7,000 nucleotides of DNA from Thermodesulfobacteriota bacterium (GTDB taxonomy: Bacteria; Desulfobacterota; Dissulfuribacteria; Dissulfuribacterales; UBA3076). The translations under genes and the position numbers were made by a program. The stretch lies in NCBI GenBank assembly GCA_003645605.1, contig QNAY01000064.1:1-7000 (forward strand). Reading direction: 5' to 3'. Under the pieces are notes generated by a model. The model saw nothing but the letters and a program-made list of their open reading frames with translations. It did not search any database and was not told the DNA's origin. This document shows, in pieces, positions 1-5,937 of this stretch; positions within the stretch are counted from its first letter, which is position 1; every line of letters starts with the position of its first letter.

Positions 1-107
1 GATAATTCATATCTGCATTATCAAAGAAAAGGTTGATAATGTCAAGAAAAAAATGAATCTTTTTTTATAGCTTTAAAAAACGGGAAATGACTTAATTTGG
101 TATGTAA
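1..107. other. AT-rich stretch with no recognisable feature
   Basis: This is AT-rich sequence with short A and T runs. I see no open frame with recognisable content, no convincing promoter and no RNA gene. It probably belongs to the same decayed region as the two gene scraps that follow. Confidence 0.5.
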
Positions 108-281
108 TTACAAGAGGTTACTGTGATTGTTGTAAAAATTCTTCCACATTAGTTCCGGTTGACCCTTTTTTTCTTCAGTGATGATACGATTGATCTGTCC
201 TGTTGAGATATCAATCTCGAACTCCAGCAACTCTTCCCTGGTCAATGGTTGGGTTACATGAGCATGGTAATACTGGTACAA
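108..281 (-). pseudogene. Transposase fragment (internal piece)
   Basis: Reading leftwards from about 281, the frame gives LYQYYHAHVTQPLTREELLE and then FEIDISTGQINRIITE. From memory this resembles an internal segment of a transposase family common in Desulfobacterota, where a stretch like LYQYYHxHVTQPL is followed by a helix, IDISxGQLxRIITE and then a DDE-type catalytic region. Only about 39 residues (roughly 281 to 165) look family-like. Beyond TEEKK the frame runs to a stop at 108 with unrelated-looking residues. The N-terminal part and every catalytic residue are absent, so this is a dead remnant. At its right edge the family-like sequence ends within a few bases of where the plus-strand C39-like fragment begins, so the two were probably joined by a deletion or insertion. 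The family assignment is from memory and moderate in confidence. Confidence 0.5.
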
Positions 282-515
282 GCAGAAATAGATGCCGGGC
301 GACCGGTTATGATTCACATTGAAGGGCATATCATGGTCGGTGTCGGCTACGACGACACTTCCGGTAATCTGATGTATATCAATGACACATGGGACTATTT
401 AGACCATACCATGATATGGGGCGATACATATTTAGGAATGGAGCACATGGGCGTCATCATTGTCCAAAGGTGTCTTGTAGCATGGGCAAAAAGAAGGGGG
501 CCCCGGCGGATTTAA
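279..515 (+). pseudogene. C39-like peptidase fold protein, C-terminal fragment
   Basis: From about 279 the frame reads AEIDAGRPVMIHIEGHIMVG, then VGYDD, then YINDTWDY, then TMIWGDTY and GMEHMGVIIVQ. This pattern (GRPV.., a catalytic-type His in GH, GYDD, NDTWD) matches the C-terminal half of C39-like papain-fold domains, often found in secreted proteins. The Cys half of the active site and any signal peptide are missing. The ATG at 249 lies in transposase-derived sequence and is not a native start. After VIIVQ the protein ends RC-LVAWAKRR-GPRRI. LVAWAKRR resembles the basic tail that ends PEP-CTERM sorting signals, but the PEP motif and membrane helix that should precede it are absent, so an internal deletion is possible. 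Without an N-terminus, promoter or active-site Cys, this is best called a pseudogene. Confidence 0.58.
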
Positions 516-526
516 GCCGAGGCCCC
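497..526 (+). terminator. GC-rich hairpin at the end of the C39-like fragment
   Basis: GGGGCC (497-502) pairs with GGCCCC (521-526), and inside it GGC (505-507) pairs with GCC (516-518). A 2+2 internal loop separates the two helices and the loop is 8 nt. It overlaps the stop of the C39-like frame. No T-run follows, so it is not a typical intrinsic terminator. It could be a relic of one or a structured leader for a lost downstream gene. Confidence 0.35.
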
Positions 527-542
527 ACAAGAGGAGAAGAAG

Positions 543-569
543 GGCTTTGGAAAGCCATTCTAAGGAGGT
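543..569 (+). promoter_or_regulatory. Orphan leader: small hairpin plus strong Shine-Dalgarno, no gene
   Basis: GGCTTT/AAAGCC (543-556) forms a compact hairpin. It is followed by AAGGAGGT at 562-569, a perfect anti-16S complement. No ATG, GTG or TTG lies at usable distance downstream; the sequence turns into T-rich DNA. This looks like the 5' leader of a gene whose coding part has been deleted. Confidence 0.35.
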
Positions 570-765
570 ATTTAATTTATCGGAAAAATATCTGAGGGAC
601 TTTAATTTTTTATCGATTTTTTTTACTTTTTTTTATTTCCTTATTTATAGTACATGGTCAATCTGCCCCTGAAGCCGCAATGGGCAGGAAAATAAGGTGT
701 GCTATTGGGTTTTCCCCCGCCTTGTGGTAAATTATGTAAAAAATATGGCATCCTTCATTCACCAG
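570..765. other. AT-rich intergenic stretch, nothing recognised
   Basis: Long T runs (about 600-645) are followed by mixed sequence with no open frame of interest. I found no hairpin with a U-tract strong enough to name as a terminator, no RNA gene and no repeat shared with the rest of the window. Its main significance is as the region upstream of the candidate gatC promoter. Confidence 0.4.
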
Positions 766-796
766 TTTACACTTTTTTAGAAAAAGCGTGTATTAT
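766..796 (+). promoter_or_regulatory. Candidate sigma-70 promoter for the gat genes
   Basis: TTTACA (766-771) and TATTAT (791-796) resemble -35 and -10 boxes with a 19-bp spacer. Shifting the -35 to TTACAC gives 18 bp. This is the best sigma-70-like pair upstream of gatC, although about 400 bp away. Most of that distance is the 305-bp repeat element at 882-1186, so the promoter would have been about 100 nt from gatC before that insertion. The call rests on sequence inspection only. Confidence 0.35.
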
Positions 797-883
797 CGAA
801 TTGAATGCCGATGTCGAAACTTAGAACGTTTGAGCGTTGCGAGATGCTTGAATTCCTTCAGCCTTTAACCTAAACACTAAGTA

Positions 884-912
884 GTGTCTGAACGAAAAGG
901 CCTTTCAGACAC
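884..912 (+). repeat. Hairpin in the left end of the TIR element
   Basis: GTGTCTGA (884-891) and TCAGACAC (905-912) form a perfect 8-bp stem. The loop contains the palindrome AAAGGCCTTT (896-905), which overlaps the stem edge by one base. In a transcript from the promoter at 766-796 this could pause or attenuate transcription before gatC, but the following sequence (AATTTTGAATT) is only a weak terminator tract. Confidence 0.45.
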
Positions 913-916
913 AATT

Positions 917-944
917 TTGAATTCTAAATGTTGAATGTTGAATT
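917..944. repeat. Degenerate 7-bp tandem repeat (TTGAATK type), 4 units
   Basis: Four consecutive heptamers in strict 7-bp phase: units such as TTGAATG and TTGAATT, with one divergent unit (CTAAATG). It lies inside the TIR element. Similar heptamer runs with different unit sequences occur at 3147-3164, 3187-3214 and 5903-5930. Confidence 0.5.
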
Positions 945-1209
945 AAAAAAAGGAAGTAGCATTAATATGTTAATTGTCCATGGCCTAAGGGAAGCAGAAA
1001 TAAAGAACTTACCCAGATTGCGCCGGATTTTTATTCGTCTTCAAGGCGCGAGGAGAGAGCAAAACGGGTTATGTGACCGACAAGCAACACAGAAGCCGGA
1101 TAAAAAAACAATCAAGATGGGTAAGTTATTTATTGCCGATTCCCTAAACTAAAAAAACATAATTTGGGGTTTCCGTTCAGGCACTAATTACAAAGGAGAT
1201 TCTGCGTTC

Positions 1210-1494
1210 GTGAAGATTACTACCTCTGAAATTGAACATGTGGCCCAATTGGCCCGGCTCAGCTTTGATCCGTCTGAAATTGAAAACTTCAACAGACAAC
1301 TAAATGACATACTAGGATATATAAACAAATTAGAAGATCTGGATACCAGCCTGGTTGAGCCTACTACTCATGCACTGGAACTTACGAATGCCTTTAGAAA
1401 GGACGAAGTCAAGTCCTCCTTGCCGGTTGAAAAAACTCTCTCCAACGCACCTGAACAGGAACAGGGGAAGTTTGTGGTACCAAAAATTATCTGA
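1210..1494 (+). CDS. gatC: Asp/Glu-tRNA amidotransferase subunit C (GatC)
   Basis: GatC is the small scaffold subunit of the GatCAB amidotransferase, which converts Glu-tRNA(Gln) and, in many bacteria, Asp-tRNA(Asn) to the amidated forms in the cytoplasm. The protein has 94 residues, close to the usual 95. It opens with a family-typical N-terminus (KITTSEIEHVAQLARLSF), followed by a helical stretch with LNDILGYINKLEDLDT and the VEPTTHALELTNAFRKDEV segment that wraps around GatA. The C-terminus ends FVVPKII, as is usual. The start is GTG at 1210, supported by AAGGAG at 1193-1198 with 11-nt spacing and by family length. It is immediately preceded by the TIR element, and its stop codon overlaps the start of the long palindrome before gatA. 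No frameshift or missing part is visible. Confidence 0.95.
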   Translation: MKITTSEIEHVAQLARLSFDPSEIENFNRQLNDILGYINKLEDLDTSLVEPTTHALELTNAFRKDEVKSSLPVEKTLSNAPEQEQGKFVVPKII

Positions 1495-1653
1495 TGCTTC
1501 CGCTGAAAAAACCCAATCTGCGGCGTTGCTTCAATTTTCCAGTCACTGCGACGTACGATAAGTACGTCTCATGCCTGGAAAATTTCGCGCCTTGCATCTC
1601 GGGTTTTTTGAGCGGAAGCATGTTTTATGGTTTTTGCAGTGCAATTATCTGAT
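1485..1653. repeat. 11-bp direct repeat flanking the gatC-gatA insertion
   Basis: AATTATCTGAT occurs exactly at 1485-1495, where it contains the gatC stop codon, and again at 1643-1653, immediately before the gatA ribosome binding site. The offset is 158 bp. Removing one copy plus the intervening DNA joins the gatC stop to AAGGAA and the gatA ATG with only 15 bp between genes. This is what a target duplication, or a short duplication made during insertion, would leave. A looser match just upstream (TTTGTGGT at 1471, TTTATGGT at 1624) hints that the duplicated block may once have been longer. Confidence 0.6.
1494..1621. repeat. Long imperfect palindromic element between gatC and gatA
   Basis: The outer arms ATGCTTCCGCT / AGCGGAAGCAT are perfect. 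They are followed by AAAAAACCC / GGGTTTTTT, a less well paired middle, CTGGAAAATT-type inner arms (left arm ends 1542, right arm starts 1575), and a central GACGTAC / GTACGTC stem (1550-1568, 5-nt loop). The whole 128 bp could fold as one long hairpin in DNA or RNA. It encodes no protein. It resembles the REP/MITE-like intergenic palindromes that are scattered through many proteobacterial genomes. Transcribed within the gat mRNA, it would place a large structure between two genes whose products must be made in equal amounts. Confidence 0.8.
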
Positions 1654-1667
1654 TAAGGAAATACAAG

Positions 1668-3131
1668 ATGCCAAGTCTGATCGATCTGAGCATACATGAG
1701 CTTCACGACATACTCAGCAGGAGAGATGTTTCCGCAGTTGAGGTCACAATGGCCTATCTGGACAGGATAGGTGAAGTTGATCCAAAAATCAGGGCCTATC
1801 TGACAGTAACCCCCGACAAAGCGCTGACCCAGGCGGAAGAGGCGGACAAGTGCCTTAAAAAAGCAGACGATATTACTCCTCTTACGGGAATTCCTATGGG
1901 TATTAAAGATGTTATCTGTACCAGAGGGGTTAAGACCACCTGTGGATCTAAAATACTTGAAAATTTCGTACCACCTTATAATGCCACGGTAATGGAAAAA
2001 CTCGAGGCCCATGGGGCGGTAATGCTGGGCAAGTTAAATATGGATGAGTTTGCCATGGGGTCATCCACGGAGAACTCTGCCTATTATCCTACTCACAACC
2101 CCTGGGACCTTGAACGAATTCCTGGTGGATCAAGCGGTGGTTCAGCAGCATCTGTTGCCGCCAGGGCCTGTGCGGGTTCATTGGGCTCGGATACAGGCGG
2201 ATCGGTACGCCAGCCGGCCTCATACTGTGGTGTTGTAGGTCTGAAACCTACGTACGGCACAGTATCGAGGTTCGGTCTTGTGGCCTTTGCATCTTCACTT
2301 GACCAGATAGGACCCATTTCAAGGGACGTTACTGATTGCGCCCTGCTGTTGAACGCCATATCCGGCCATGACACCAGGGACTCCACCTCCGTACCCAAAG
2401 ACGTACCTGACTACACCGCCTCCCTGATATCGGGTCTTAAGAATTATACATTAGGGATTCCCAGGGAATATTTTATTCCAGGCCTTGACCCGGAGGTGGA
2501 AAAAGCCGTTAAGTATGCGGTTGCCGCCCTGGAATCCCAGGGAGCCGAAGTGGTGGAGGTAAGCCTTCCTCACACAGAGTATGCGGTTGCCACATACTAT
2601 ATTATCGCCCCTGCCGAGGCATCTTCCAATCTCTCACGTTACGATGGAGTAAAGTACGGATTACGTGCCCCGGACTATAAAAATCTCATGGATATGTATA
2701 AAAAGACCAGGTCTCTTGGTTTCGGCCCGGAGGTCAAGAGGAGGATAATGATAGGAACCTATTCCCTTTCAGCCGGATACTACGATGCATATTATAAAAA
2801 GGCCTCCCAGGTTCGGACTCTTATCACCCAAGACTTTAAAAATGCATTTGAAAAATGTGATGTGATTGCCGCCCCTGTTGCCCCGACTACGGCGTTCAGG
2901 CTTGGTGAGAAAGCAGACGACCCGCTTCAGATGTACCTATCTGATATCTTTACAATTCCGGTAAACTTGGCAGGCATCCCAGGAATTTCCGTGCCCTGCG
3001 GCTTAAGTAGCAGCGGGCTCCCCATAGGACTTCAATTAATGGCAGGACACTTTGAGGAAACAAAGCTCCTCACCGTTGCATATAATCTGGAACTGGCTCT
3101 GGGCCGCTGTGAAAGCTGGCCTTTGGATTGA
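1668..3131 (+). CDS. gatA: Asp/Glu-tRNA amidotransferase subunit A (GatA)
   Basis: GatA is the amidase subunit of GatCAB. It hydrolyses glutamine and passes ammonia through a tunnel to GatB, which amidates the activated tRNA-bound Glu or Asp. The protein is 487 residues, a normal length. The Ser-cisSer-Lys triad of the amidase-signature family is present: Lys80 in GIPMGIKD, Ser155 in [11 protein letters not shown] and Ser179 in [12 protein letters not shown]. These are offset by one from the Staphylococcus aureus numbering (79/154/178). The conserved [14 protein letters not shown] follows. The C-terminal half keeps [13 protein letters not shown] and GLPIGLQLM. The start is ATG at 1668 with AAGGAA at 1655-1660 (7-nt spacing), giving the standard N-terminus. 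gatB does not follow: 69 bp downstream lies the convergent lgt. The gene appears intact and functional. Confidence 0.97.
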   Translation: MPSLIDLSIHELHDILSRRDVSAVEVTMAYLDRIGEVDPKIRAYLTVTPDKALTQAEEADKCLKKADDITPLTGIPMGIKDVICTRGVKTTCGSKILENFVPPYNATVMEKLEAHGAVMLGKLNMDEFAMGSSTENSAYYPTHNPWDLERIPGGSSGGSAASVAARACAGSLGSDTGGSVRQPASYCGVVGLKPTYGTVSRFGLVAFASSLDQIGPISRDVTDCALLLNAISGHDTRDSTSVPKDVPDYTASLISGLKNYTLGIPREYFIPGLDPEVEKAVKYAVAALESQGAEVVEVSLPHTEYAVATYYIIAPAEASSNLSRYDGVKYGLRAPDYKNLMDMYKKTRSLGFGPEVKRRIMIGTYSLSAGYYDAYYKKASQVRTLITQDFKNAFEKCDVIAAPVAPTTAFRLGEKADDPLQMYLSDIFTIPVNLAGIPGISVPCGLSSSGLPIGLQLMAGHFEETKLLTVAYNLELALGRCESWPLD

Positions 3132-3146
3132 TGATTGCTCTGTTGG

Positions 3147-3164
3147 ATTGTTGATTGTTGATTG
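3147..3164. repeat. 7-bp tandem repeat (ATTGTTG), about 2.5 units
   Basis: Two exact ATTGTTG units plus ATTG lie in the 69-bp gap between the convergent ends of gatA and lgt. A near repeat, GATTGCTCT, flanks it on both sides (starting at about 3133 and 3160). No hairpin with a U-tract that would serve as a bidirectional terminator is visible in this gap. Confidence 0.5.
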
Positions 3165-3186
3165 CTCTTGTGAGTTATCTCTCGGA

Positions 3187-3214
3187 CCAACTCCTGATTC
3201 TTAACTCTTAATTC
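3187..3214. repeat. Degenerate 7-bp tandem repeat spanning the lgt stop
   Basis: Four heptamers lie in phase, with units such as TTAACTC (3201-3207) and TTAATTC (3208-3214); on the minus strand they read GAATTAA and GAGTTAA. The lgt stop codon (3201-3203) is part of the third unit, and the last few Lgt residues (RIKS) are read from repeat sequence. Confidence 0.5.
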
Positions 3215-4016
3215 TGGTAAACCAAAGAATGATCCCAAGCGCGAGAAACACCAGGCTCAACAACTGCCCCATGGTTACCCAGCTCAAAAAGACATAGCCC
3301 AATTGTGGGTCCGGTTCTCGAAAGAATTCAACCACTATACGACATATGGCATAGAGGACCAGGAAAAGGGCCAGCTTCCTTCCGTATGGCCAAGCCTTGC
3401 GACGGAGAGGCCACAGGACAAGAAAGAGCAAAAGCCCTTCAAGCAGGGCCTCGTAAAGCTGAGACGGGTGTCGGAGTGCCAGCCCTCCCTGGGGAAAAAC
3501 CATGGCCCAGGGCACATCCGCAGGGCGGCCGAACAGCTCTCCGTTAATAAAATTCCCTATACGTCCCAGGCCAAGGCCTACCGGCGCAGTGACCACAAAG
3601 CGATCAGACCACTTCCAGAAGTCCAAATCATGCTTGTTACAATATATCCATCCGGAAAGAATAACTCCTGCCACTCCTCCATGAAAGGACATGCCTCCGT
3701 GCCAGACAGCAAATATCTCTAAAGGATGTTCAAGAAAGTAGGAAAAATTATAAAATAGTACATAGCCCAACCTGCCTCCCAAAATAATCCCTAAAACCAG
3801 AGAGAATAAAATTCCCTCCAGTTGACTCAATTGAAATGCAGCGGAAGGCCCATGGTTTTGGGAATCGGAAAGGGCATCTTGACACTCTTCAAGAATCTGC
3901 TTTCGCACCAACAGGTAAGCAGCCCCGAAACTGAGCAGGTACATAAGACCGTACCAGTGAATACCTATTGGTCCAATATGGATTATTACCGGATCAATAT
4001 CCGGAAAAACAAGCAT
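3201..4016 (-). CDS. lgt: Prolipoprotein diacylglyceryl transferase (Lgt)
   Basis: Lgt is an inner-membrane enzyme that moves a diacylglyceryl group from phosphatidylglycerol to the lipobox cysteine of prolipoproteins, the first step of bacterial lipoprotein maturation. The protein has 271 residues with several hydrophobic segments (about 18-37, 68-90, 110-126, 140-150, 191-203, 215-229 and 242-266). Family motifs are clear: WYGLMYLLSF near residue 21, GGRLGYVLFYN (80-90), HGGMSFHGG with its essential His (106-114), the Lgt signature GRIGNFINGELFGR (151-164), RHPSQLYEA (182-190) and FFREPDPQLG (231-240). The ATG at 4016 gives a family-typical N-terminus (FPDIDPVIIHIGPIGIHWYG). Its ribosome site is not strong: AAGGAA lies about 13 nt upstream, inside the end of the preceding gene, only 5 bp away. 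The extreme C-terminus runs into a heptamer repeat. Confidence 0.97.
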   Translation of the reverse strand: MLVFPDIDPVIIHIGPIGIHWYGLMYLLSFGAAYLLVRKQILEECQDALSDSQNHGPSAAFQLSQLEGILFSLVLGIILGGRLGYVLFYNFSYFLEHPLEIFAVWHGGMSFHGGVAGVILSGWIYCNKHDLDFWKWSDRFVVTAPVGLGLGRIGNFINGELFGRPADVPWAMVFPQGGLALRHPSQLYEALLEGLLLFLVLWPLRRKAWPYGRKLALFLVLYAICRIVVEFFREPDPQLGYVFLSWVTMGQLLSLVFLALGIILWFTRIKS

Positions 4017-4021
4017 CGACC

Positions 4022-4462
4022 CTATTGTTTTTCCTTGCGATCGCTAAGGGTAATGACTTTCGAGCCGCCGGACGGCTTCGGCTGATCCGGTCCCTGGTCC
4101 TTCTTAGTGGCTTTCCTGGGTGAGGTAACGCCCTGCTTGAGCAAGACAGCTTCTAACAGATGATGATACTGCTGAATCAGTTTAGGATTAATGTCTAACT
4201 CCAGGACAAAAAAGGATACCCTGGTCCGCTGTATCCGGATAGAAGAGACCACCATGGCTGTGAGAACGTGGGGATGGACAACAGGACCATGCTTCTGATC
4301 ATATAACACGGTACATGGAAAATAGAGATCAAAAAAAGCCGTCTTTTCCAGAGCGAAGTTTACAGTCTCGGTCTGACGGTTGTATCTGATCTCTCCCAAT
4401 ATCAGTCCAAGCCCATCTACTTCTATCAAAACCAGCTCTTTGGCATTTTGACGCAGCTTCAT
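4022..4462 (-). CDS. Conserved-context protein of unknown function, 146 aa
   Basis: I do not recognise this protein with confidence. It has 146 residues with no signal peptide and no membrane helix. Residues 1-110 look like a compact, strand-rich domain (ELVLIEVDGLGLILGEI, FFDLYFPCTVLYD, VVSSIRIQRTRVSFFVLELD) ending in an amphipathic helix, INPKLIQQYHHLLEAVL. Residues 111-146 are a charged, Lys/Pro/Gly-rich tail that is probably disordered. The RTRVSFFVLEL strand plus QQYHHLLEAVL helix is reminiscent of the C-terminal end of PilZ domains, but the RxxxR and (D/N)xSxxG c-di-GMP motifs are not seen, so that is only a suggestion. The start at 4462 overlaps the pcnB stop (ATGA) and has GAGGAG at 4471-4476, 8 nt upstream. 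It ends 5 bp before lgt, so it is translationally coupled within the pcnB-lgt operon. Confidence 0.8.
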   Translation of the reverse strand: MKLRQNAKELVLIEVDGLGLILGEIRYNRQTETVNFALEKTAFFDLYFPCTVLYDQKHGPVVHPHVLTAMVVSSIRIQRTRVSFFVLELDINPKLIQQYHHLLEAVLLKQGVTSPRKATKKDQGPDQPKPSGGSKVITLSDRKEKQ

Positions 4463-5865
4463 ACGTGGATCTCCTCAGATTCTGATATTAAACGCTTGGT
4501 AGGTTGAGGACACCGCTTTCTTCTGCGGGATTTCTTTAAAGGTTTTGGTCCTGGACGAAGATGTGGATCAGGACCAACAACCGGTTGCCCCAAGATCTCC
4601 TGTACTAAATCATAAAACATGATGGACTCCCGAAACGTGGCCTTGTTCCAAACACGCTTAGGCCACTTACCCCTTGCAAGACACAGGGAGATGTTCCATT
4701 GGCTGGCCAGGATCTGAGCTGCTATGTCTCTTACGGATCTTCTGAAATCATAAGGATAGAGAATCTTTCTCAATATGGACCTTACTTCATAAGTAGGCCA
4801 CTTCAGACGATCAACTTCGAGAGCTTTCCACTCTGGTGTTACACAGAGCCGGGGGTACGCGAAGAGGGCCAGCATAATGGCCTCACTAACTTCAACACCA
4901 TCATTTACCATACGATCAAGATGCCCCAAAAGCCCGAAAAGTAGTTTTCGAACCAGTCCCTTTTCCTTACCCTCAAGGGCTGAAACATAACCGGAAAAAA
5001 CCGAGGCAAACAGTCCGCTCTTAAGCATGAGCTCGGTCCATGGCCTACCGTATCCGGAACGTAAATCCTTGAGCCATTCGTCTCTTACCCTCGAAATTGC
5101 ACATAGACGAAGCTTATCGCTGTGCCTGAGCAGGCTCTCCCATGTATGGGTCTCTATTGTAAAACCCGTCCTGGCCGCGTGTCTTACAGCACGCATCATC
5201 CTCACAGGGTCCTTCAAACATCTATGTTCCGGATCATTACCTATGAACCTGACAATACCCTGTTTAAGGTCTGCCATACCCCCTACGTAATCAATTATAC
5301 TAAAGTCTGCGATATTGTAGAAAAGTCCATTGATAGTGAGGTCTCTGCGAAAGGCATCCTCCTGAGGAGAACCAAAGATATGAGTATCCCCAATCCCCTC
5401 ATTCGCAGCTTCCCGGTCATCGTGATCACTCCGGCATCTGAAGGTTGATACCTCAATTATTTTTCCACCTCGGAAATACACGTGAACCAGCCTGAAACGC
5501 CGGCCTATGATCCGGCTGTTACGAAAAAGTTTTTTCAGATCTTCCGGCCTGGCGTTAGTTCCAATATCAAAATCCTTTGGGCGCTTGCCAAGAAGCAAGT
5601 CCCTTACACTCCCGCCAACCAGATAGGCTATGTAGCCATTGTCCTTCAGACAGTAAAGGACCTTCAATGCCTCCCTGTCTATATCTTTCCGGCTGACACA
5701 GTGTTCCGGACGTGAAATTATCCTGGGATGGTTTCCCGGGTCCTCAAATAGACTGGGTTGCTCAGCGGGTAAGCGTTGGGCCGACCGTGCAGATGCAAAA
5801 GGTCCCTTTTTGTGGGACCTCTTTCTAAGGCTGTGTTTATTGGGTTTTGATGAGGGTTTTGACAT
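4459..5865 (-). CDS. pcnB: Poly(A) polymerase I (PcnB), class II nucleotidyltransferase
   Basis: PcnB adds A-tails to RNA 3' ends, which in bacteria promotes RNA decay. The 468-residue protein belongs to the class II nucleotidyltransferases. An N-terminal basic extension (1-45) precedes SRPEHCVSRKDIDREALKVL, which parallels the E. coli PcnB N-terminus. The nucleotidyltransferase head contains LVGGSVRD (82-89), the catalytic pair Asp98/Asp100 in PKDFDIGT and the third acidic residue Asp175 in RRDLTING. GRRFRLVHVYF (121-131) is the form typical of poly(A) polymerase I rather than CCA-adding enzymes. The RNA-binding neck has DPVRMMRAVRHAARTGF (219-235). The C-terminus is very basic (KKSRRRKR), as is usual for RNA-binding PAP. 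The ATG at 5865 is the only sensible start, but no Shine-Dalgarno sequence is visible. A function as CCA-adding enzyme cannot be fully excluded from sequence alone. Confidence 0.9.
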   Translation of the reverse strand: MSKPSSKPNKHSLRKRSHKKGPFASARSAQRLPAEQPSLFEDPGNHPRIISRPEHCVSRKDIDREALKVLYCLKDNGYIAYLVGGSVRDLLLGKRPKDFDIGTNARPEDLKKLFRNSRIIGRRFRLVHVYFRGGKIIEVSTFRCRSDHDDREAANEGIGDTHIFGSPQEDAFRRDLTINGLFYNIADFSIIDYVGGMADLKQGIVRFIGNDPEHRCLKDPVRMMRAVRHAARTGFTIETHTWESLLRHSDKLRLCAISRVRDEWLKDLRSGYGRPWTELMLKSGLFASVFSGYVSALEGKEKGLVRKLLFGLLGHLDRMVNDGVEVSEAIMLALFAYPRLCVTPEWKALEVDRLKWPTYEVRSILRKILYPYDFRRSVRDIAAQILASQWNISLCLARGKWPKRVWNKATFRESIMFYDLVQEILGQPVVGPDPHLRPGPKPLKKSRRRKRCPQPTKRLISESEEIHV

Positions 5866-5902
5866 AAATGATATTAAGAATTGTTGCTATAAGGTAATAA
5901 AA

Positions 5903-5930
5903 GCTAATTGGTAATGGCTAATCGCTTAAT
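5903..5930. repeat. Degenerate 7-bp tandem repeat between thi4 and pcnB
   Basis: Four consecutive heptamers, with units such as GCTAATT (5903-5909) and GCTAATC (5917-5923), lie in the 72-bp gap between the thi4 stop and the pcnB start. They take up much of the room where a pcnB ribosome binding site and terminator or promoter elements would be expected. Confidence 0.45.
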
Positions 5931-5937
5931 CCAGGTT

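Larger units (their letters stand above)
882..1186. mobile_element. Candidate MITE-like element with terminal inverted repeats
   Basis: The left end TAGTGTCTGAACG (882-894) and the right end CGTTCAGGCACTA (1174-1186) are inverted copies of each other. Over 21 bp the ends match at about 17 positions. Both ends carry TA at the outer edge, which fits a TA target duplication of the IS630/Tc1-mariner type. The inside is about 260 bp and encodes no transposase. It has one open frame (928-1152, 74 residues) without recognisable features. The left end can also fold by itself, GTGTCTGA (884-891) with TCAGACAC (905-912). A third copy of the terminus occurs at 6884-6904. The element sits between the likely gat promoter and gatC and would lengthen the leader. 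Mobility is inferred, not shown. Confidence 0.5.

Noticed and set aside
249..515. The C39-like frame as an intact 88-residue protein
   Set aside because: The ATG lies in DNA that reads as transposase on the other strand, there is no ribosome site, and the catalytic Cys half and signal peptide are missing.
928..1152. A 74-residue open frame inside the TIR element as a gene
   Set aside because: No ribosome site of note, no recognisable domain and low-complexity basic composition; it is confined to a repeat element whose inside looks non-coding.
882..1186. The inverted repeats as a CRISPR or integron attC-type array
   Set aside because: There are only two ends in inverted orientation with a unique inside; no regular spacer pattern or integrase-type site architecture.
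1494..1621. The gatC-gatA palindrome as an intrinsic terminator
   Set aside because: The stem is very long and imperfect, the T-run (1603-1608) lies inside the right arm rather than after it, and gatA must be transcribed past it unless it has its own promoter.
1653..2012. Antisense 119-residue frame over the gatA start
   Set aside because: It is a shadow of the gatA reading frame with no family-like content. The same applies to frames opposite lgt (3303-3722), pcnB (5122-5448) and thi4 (5993-6424, 6503-6736).
3132..3200. Bidirectional terminator between gatA and lgt
   Set aside because: The gap is simple tandem repeats; no GC-rich stem with a T-run is visible on either strand.
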